From an uncultured Gammaproteobacteria bacterium (GTDB lineage Bacteria; Pseudomonadota; Gammaproteobacteria; Pseudomonadales; UBA5518), in the NCBI GenBank assembly GCA_903921135.1, contig CAIXOY010000021.1, positions 1 through 8,237 on the forward strand: a stretch of DNA of 8,237 bases, read 5' to 3'. Below are positions 5,847-8,237 of the stretch, piece by piece. Numbering within the stretch: position 1 is the first letter of the stretch; every line of letters begins with the position of its first letter. The translations under genes and the position numbers were made by a program. The notes below the pieces were generated by a model, which ran no database searches, was not told the DNA's origin, and saw nothing but the letters and a program-made list of their open reading frames with translations.

Positions 5847-6635
5847 ATGCTGCTCAAAGACAAGGTTGTGATCGTCTCGGGTATCGGCCCCGGACTTGGT
5901 ATCGAACTCGCCCTGTTGGCGGCACAGGAGGGTGCCAAGGTCGCGATCTGCGCCCGCACGGCAGCCAAGCTCGATGACGCCGAGGCTCAGATTGCCGCGC
6001 TTGGCCTGGGCACCGAGGTGCTCAAGGTGCCCACCGATATCGCCGACCGCGCCCAGTGCAAGGCGCTGGTTGCCCAGACCATCGAGCGCTTCGGTCGCAT
6101 CGACTCCCTGATCAACAGCGCCTACACGGGCGGCAGCTTCGAGCCCATCGAGACCGCCAATCTCGACGACTGGCGCGCCACCATGGACATCAATTTCTTC
6201 GGCACCATCCAGCTCACGCAGGAAGTGATCCCGCAGATGAAGGCACAGGGTGGCGGCTCGGTGGTGATGATCAACACCATGGTCACGCGCGTTCCCCTGC
6301 CCTGGCAGGGTGGTTATGGGGCATCCAAGGGTGCCCTGAAGGTCGCGACATCGCACCTCGCCAAGGAACTCGGCGGCTATGGCATCCGCGTGAACAGCGC
6401 CTTCATGGGCTGGATGTGGGGCCCGCCCGTCGAGGGCTACCTGAAAGGCGCCGCGAAGCAGCAGGGCACCACTGTCGAGGTGCTGCGCAAGGAGATCGGC
6501 AAGAACATCGCGCTCGGTGACATCCCCGATGATGCCGACTGCGCACGCGTTGCCATTTTCCTTGCGTCCGACTACAGCCGCGCCATGTCCGGCGCCGTGG
6601 TGGACGTGAACGGTGGCGAGTATTTCCCGGTCTGA
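5847..6635 (+). CDS. Short-chain dehydrogenase/reductase (SDR family oxidoreductase)
   Basis: A 262-residue classical SDR, predicted to interconvert a hydroxyl and a carbonyl with NAD(P) in the cytoplasm. Visible: the cofactor loop SGIGPGLG at 11-18 (a Ser replaces the usual Thr of TGxxxGxG); CART at 35-38; D64 after VPT; INSAY at 89-93 in place of the usual NNAG; N116 in DINFFGT; and the catalytic YGASK with Tyr157 and Lys161. The position 13 residues before the Tyr, usually Ser, is Thr144 (MINTM), a conservative change that can still donate the hydroxyl. The C-terminus GAVVDVNGGEYFPV is typical of the fold. It has its own promoter 163 bp after sat and ends before two hairpins. The substrate is unknown; with the sulfotransferase nearby, a role in preparing a hydroxylated lipid or sterol is possible but unproven. 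Confidence 0.93.
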   Translation: MLLKDKVVIVSGIGPGLGIELALLAAQEGAKVAICARTAAKLDDAEAQIAALGLGTEVLKVPTDIADRAQCKALVAQTIERFGRIDSLINSAYTGGSFEPIETANLDDWRATMDINFFGTIQLTQEVIPQMKAQGGGSVVMINTMVTRVPLPWQGGYGASKGALKVATSHLAKELGGYGIRVNSAFMGWMWGPPVEGYLKGAAKQQGTTVEVLRKEIGKNIALGDIPDDADCARVAIFLASDYSRAMSGAVVDVNGGEYFPV

Positions 6636-6652
6636 GGCGGCGTTTTGCGGGG

Positions 6653-6672
6653 CCCCGAAAAAAATTTCGGGG
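6653..6672 (+). terminator. Hairpin after the SDR gene
   Basis: CCCCGAAA (6653-6660), loop AAAA, TTTCGGGG (6665-6672): a perfect 8-bp stem beginning 17 bases after the SDR stop. Only two Ts follow, so termination efficiency is uncertain. The left arm also belongs to the palindrome CGGGGCCCCG, which offers an alternative fold. Confidence 0.5.
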
Positions 6673-6832
6673 TTCAGTGGAACTTGTTGCAGACACCCGG
6701 GGTCATAACGTTGCGAATGGTTCAGGATGGTTTTCCCCTTACTGTCCCGGCCCTTCGGCATGTGGTTAGTGTTGTCTCCTAAGGCTTGAGCCCGGCTTCA
6801 TCGCCGGGCTTTTTTTTGGTTGGAGTTTTCCC
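6673..6832 (+). promoter_or_regulatory. Candidate attenuated leader (or small RNA) upstream of the DUF1244 gene
   Basis: This 160-bp stretch ends in an intrinsic terminator whose T-run stops four bases before the GGAG of the DUF1244 gene, leaving no room for a promoter between them. A transcript reaching DUF1244 must therefore pass the terminator. CCCGGC at 6746-6751 duplicates the core of the terminator's left arm (6791-6796) and could pair with GCCGGG at 6803-6808, while CCGGG at 6697-6701 could pair with 6746-6750, giving mutually exclusive folds. It also holds a 21-codon open frame at 6717-6782 that ends 6 bases before the terminator stem and finishes in the Val-rich HVVSVVS; no ribosome site precedes it. 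A weak -10 (CATAAC, 6704-6709) is the only promoter hint. A stand-alone small RNA ending at the terminator is an equally good reading. Confidence 0.35.
6789..6817 (+). terminator. Rho-independent terminator
   Basis: AGCCCGGC (6789-6796), loop TTCATC, GCCGGGCT (6803-6810), then an unbroken T-run through 6817 (eight Ts counting the last stem base). This is the clearest intrinsic terminator in the window. It lies immediately before the ribosome site and start of the DUF1244 gene. Confidence 0.88.
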
Positions 6833-7081
6833 ATGATCGATGACGCCACCCGCACAGAACTCGAGGCAGCGGCTTTCCGCCGGCTCCTCGCGCATCTCGA
6901 CTCCCGCAAGGACGTGCAGAACATCGACCTGATGAACCTTGCGGGCTTCTGCAGGAACTGCCTGGCCAAGTGGTACGCGGCCGCGGCCGCAGAGCATGGC
7001 CACACGCTCTCGCAGGACGAGTCCCGCGAGATCGTCTACGGCATGCCCTACCCGGAGTGGAAGGCCAAACACCAGGTCTGA
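6833..7081 (+). CDS. DUF1244 domain-containing small protein
   Basis: An 82-residue protein, full length for the DUF1244 (SMc04008-like) family, which is known mainly from proteobacteria and has no assigned function. The family core is clear: FRRLLAHLDSRKDVQNIDLM (15-34), LAGFCRNCLAKWY (36-48) with a CxxC pair at Cys40 and Cys43, and the C-terminal EIVYGMPYPEWKAKHQ (66-81). The paired cysteines could bind a metal or be redox-active, but nothing in the sequence settles this. GGAG at 6822-6825 lies 7 bases before the ATG. A strong terminator sits directly upstream, so expression probably depends on read-through or relief of termination. No functional link to the neighbouring SDR or crtI is evident; it is probably a housekeeping-type gene of the lineage. 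Confidence 0.9.
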   Translation: MIDDATRTELEAAAFRRLLAHLDSRKDVQNIDLMNLAGFCRNCLAKWYAAAAAEHGHTLSQDESREIVYGMPYPEWKAKHQV

Positions 7082-7094
7082 GCGGCCCCGGGGC

Positions 7095-7136
7095 CTCGGC
7101 CCGGTCGCGCTCCTGTCCTGCGCCGGGGCGGCCGAG
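7095..7136 (+). other. GC-rich inverted repeat after the DUF1244 gene
   Basis: CTCGGCC (7095-7101) and GGCCGAG (7130-7136) form a perfect 7-bp stem with a 28-base loop that contains further CCGG complementarity. It is preceded by the 12-bp palindrome GGCCCCGGGGCC (7084-7095). It lacks a T-run. It may be a Rho-associated or weak terminator for DUF1244. Confidence 0.3.
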
Positions 7137-7169
7137 CCTCCCAGACCTGCCTCTGTCCAGTTACTGCGT

Positions 7170-7198
7170 TTGCAAGGCTGTCAGTCTTTATTTACAGT
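7170..7198 (+). promoter_or_regulatory. Promoter of the crtI-type gene
   Basis: TTGCAA (7170-7175) and TACAGT (7193-7198) are separated by exactly 17 bases; each matches four of six sigma70 consensus positions. The region is locally AT-rich against a GC-rich background. Transcription would begin near 7205, leaving a leader of about 48 bases with AGGG (7241-7244) 8 bases before the ATG. Confidence 0.5.
7179..7196. promoter_or_regulatory. PpsR/CrtJ-like operator (TGT-N12-ACA)
   Basis: TGTCAGTCTTTATTTACA matches the TGT-N12-ACA palindrome recognised by PpsR/CrtJ, the light/redox-responsive repressor of bch and crt genes in purple and aerobic anoxygenic phototrophic bacteria. With flanking bases the arms are CTGT and ACAG. 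It covers most of the spacer and part of the -10 of the predicted crtI promoter, where a repressor would block polymerase. The motif is short and occurs by chance about once in 4,000 positions of unbiased sequence, so placement is the main support. No second copy was found beside it. Confidence 0.45.
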
Positions 7199-7252
7199 CG
7201 CCCCGATTCAGCCTTCGGACAGCATCAGCATGCACTTCACAGGGCCACAGCC

Positions 7253-8237
7253 ATGAACCCCGGCCAGTCGCCGGCGCCCGCGGTGGTGATCGGTAGCGGA
7301 TTCGGCGGGCTGGCGGCGGCCGTCAGGCTCGCGGCGCGTGGGCACCCGGTGACGGTGCTCGAGAAACTCGATGGACCCGGTGGCCGGGCCTATGTGCACC
7401 GTCAGGACGGCTTCGTCTTCGACGCCGGCCCCACCATCGTCACCGCGCCCTACATCCTCGAGGAACTCTGGGCCACCTGCGGGCGCACGCTGGCAGACGA
7501 TGTGGAGCTGCGCAGCCTCGATCCTTTCTACGAGGTGCGTTTCGATGATGGCGATGTGATCGTCTACACCGCAGACCTCGCGCGCATGCGCGAGCAGGTG
7601 GGGCGGATCTCGCCGGTCGATGTGCCCGCCTTCGACCGCTTCCTCGCGGCGAGCAAGCGCATCTACAAGGTTGCTTTCGAGGACTTGGCCGACCAGCCCT
7701 TCGACAGCCTCTGGACCCTGATCAAGGCTGCGCCCGATATGGCGCGCCTCGGCGGCTACCGCTCCGTGCACTCGATGGTTTGCAGCTACTTCAAGCACCC
7801 CAAACTGCAGGTGCTGTTCAGCTTTCACCCGCTGCTGATCGGCGGAAACCCGCTCTCCACCACGGCCTACTACTGCCTCATTTCGCACCTCGAGCGCAGC
7901 TTCGGTGTGCACTACGCGATGGGCGGCACGGGCTCGCTGATACAGGGCATGCTGAAGCTGCTTGCCCTGCGCGGCGGCAGCATCCGCTACAACGCCGAGG
8001 TGACGGAAATCACCTCCCGCAACGGTCAGGCCACGGGTGTGAAGCTCGCCAGTGGCGAGATGCTGGAGGCGCCCATCGTGGTGTCCAACGCCGACGTGGG
8101 CTGGACCTACTCGCGGCTCCTCGGCACGCACCCGCGCAAGCGCTGGACCGACCGCAAGCTCGACCGCACCAGTTTCTCGATGAGCCTCTTCGTGTGGTAC
8201 TTCGGTACCAATCGCCGCTACGAGGACGTCTATCACC
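7253..8237 (+). CDS. crtI: CrtI-family carotenoid (phytoene) desaturase, 3' end outside window
   Basis: The first 328 residues of an FAD-dependent desaturase that is normally about 490-510 residues long; the C-terminal FAD-contact region lies beyond the right edge. CrtI enzymes are peripheral membrane proteins that introduce double bonds into phytoene to give neurosporene or lycopene. Visible: the Rossmann loop AVVIGSGFGGLAAAVRLA (10-27); the ribose-binding Glu37 in VLEK; GPGGRAY at 41-47; the carotenoid-desaturase signature DGFVFDAGPTIVTAP at 52-66; FSFHPLLIGGNP at 189-200; ERSFGVHYAMGGTGSLIQGM at 214-233; and VVSNADVGWTYSRLL at 276-290. The ATG at 7253 has AGGG 8 bases upstream. A related member such as a CrtD-type or apocarotenoid desaturase cannot be excluded without the C-terminus and neighbours. 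The PpsR-like site in its promoter suggests light/oxygen control. Confidence 0.9.
   Translation, partial: MNPGQSPAPAVVIGSGFGGLAAAVRLAARGHPVTVLEKLDGPGGRAYVHRQDGFVFDAGPTIVTAPYILEELWATCGRTLADDVELRSLDPFYEVRFDDGDVIVYTADLARMREQVGRISPVDVPAFDRFLAASKRIYKVAFEDLADQPFDSLWTLIKAAPDMARLGGYRSVHSMVCSYFKHPKLQVLFSFHPLLIGGNPLSTTAYYCLISHLERSFGVHYAMGGTGSLIQGMLKLLALRGGSIRYNAEVTEITSRNGQATGVKLASGEMLEAPIVVSNADVGWTYSRLLGTHPRKRWTDRKLDRTSFSMSLFVWYFGTNRRYEDVYH

Noticed and set aside
4391..5968. 525-residue minus-strand open frame over sat
   Set aside because: It is antisense to a clearly conserved enzyme; low stop frequency in high-GC DNA explains it.
5652..6761. 369-residue minus-strand open frame over the SDR
   Set aside because: It has the same shadow pattern, and it crosses the SDR promoter and terminator.
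6673..6820. A known riboswitch class or tRNA in the gap before DUF1244
   Set aside because: No cloverleaf, and none of the conserved cores I know (cobalamin, glycine, SAM, fluoride, ykkC) could be matched.
7208..8236. 342-residue minus-strand open frame over crtI
   Set aside because: It is antisense to a frame carrying all CrtI N-terminal motifs.

Overview
The window is about 8.2 kb of GC-rich, tightly packed bacterial DNA. Nearly all genes are on the + strand; one is divergent at the left edge. DUF1244, a PpsR/CrtJ-like operator in front of a crtI-type desaturase, a homomeric ATP sulfurylase, and a DUF1214/sulfotransferase pair together suggest a proteobacterium. A marine gammaproteobacterium of the Halieaceae (OM60/NOR5) kind is my best guess and a sphingomonad-like alphaproteobacterium the main alternative. 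This is inference from gene content; no rRNA or other phylogenetic marker is present. I see no insertion sequence, tRNA, rRNA or CRISPR array.

Layout: (1) 1-547, minus strand, 5' part of a medium-chain (zinc) alcohol dehydrogenase running off the left edge. It is divergent from (2) a TetR regulator (668-1303), and the 120-bp gap carries a promoter for each. (3) 1424-5683 is a four-gene set: a DUF1214 protein, a PAPS-dependent sulfotransferase (ATGA overlap with DUF1214), cysC (APS kinase) and sat (homomeric ATP sulfurylase). It ends at a strong 13-bp hairpin. (4) 5847-6635 is an SDR oxidoreductase with its own extended -10 promoter. (5) 6636-6832 is a 197-bp gap with two hairpins. The second is a textbook intrinsic terminator lying directly on top of the ribosome binding site of (6) a small DUF1244 gene (6833-7081), which suggests an attenuated leader. 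(7) 7253-8237 is the 5' two thirds of a CrtI-family carotenoid desaturase running off the right edge. Its promoter contains a TGT-N12-ACA palindrome, the consensus of the light/redox repressor PpsR/CrtJ.

How the genes fit together: sat makes APS from sulfate and ATP, cysC phosphorylates APS to PAPS, and the sulfotransferase moves the sulfuryl group from PAPS to an unknown hydroxylated acceptor. This is a self-contained activation-and-transfer cassette, comparable in logic to rhizobial NodP/NodQ/NodH. It has no PAPS reductase or sulfite reductase beside it, so the products look destined for sulfation rather than cysteine synthesis. DUF1214, the SDR and the alcohol dehydrogenase are candidates for making or processing the acceptor, and the TetR protein is a candidate regulator. 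The sulfation cassette and the PpsR-like crtI promoter are the two most interesting items.
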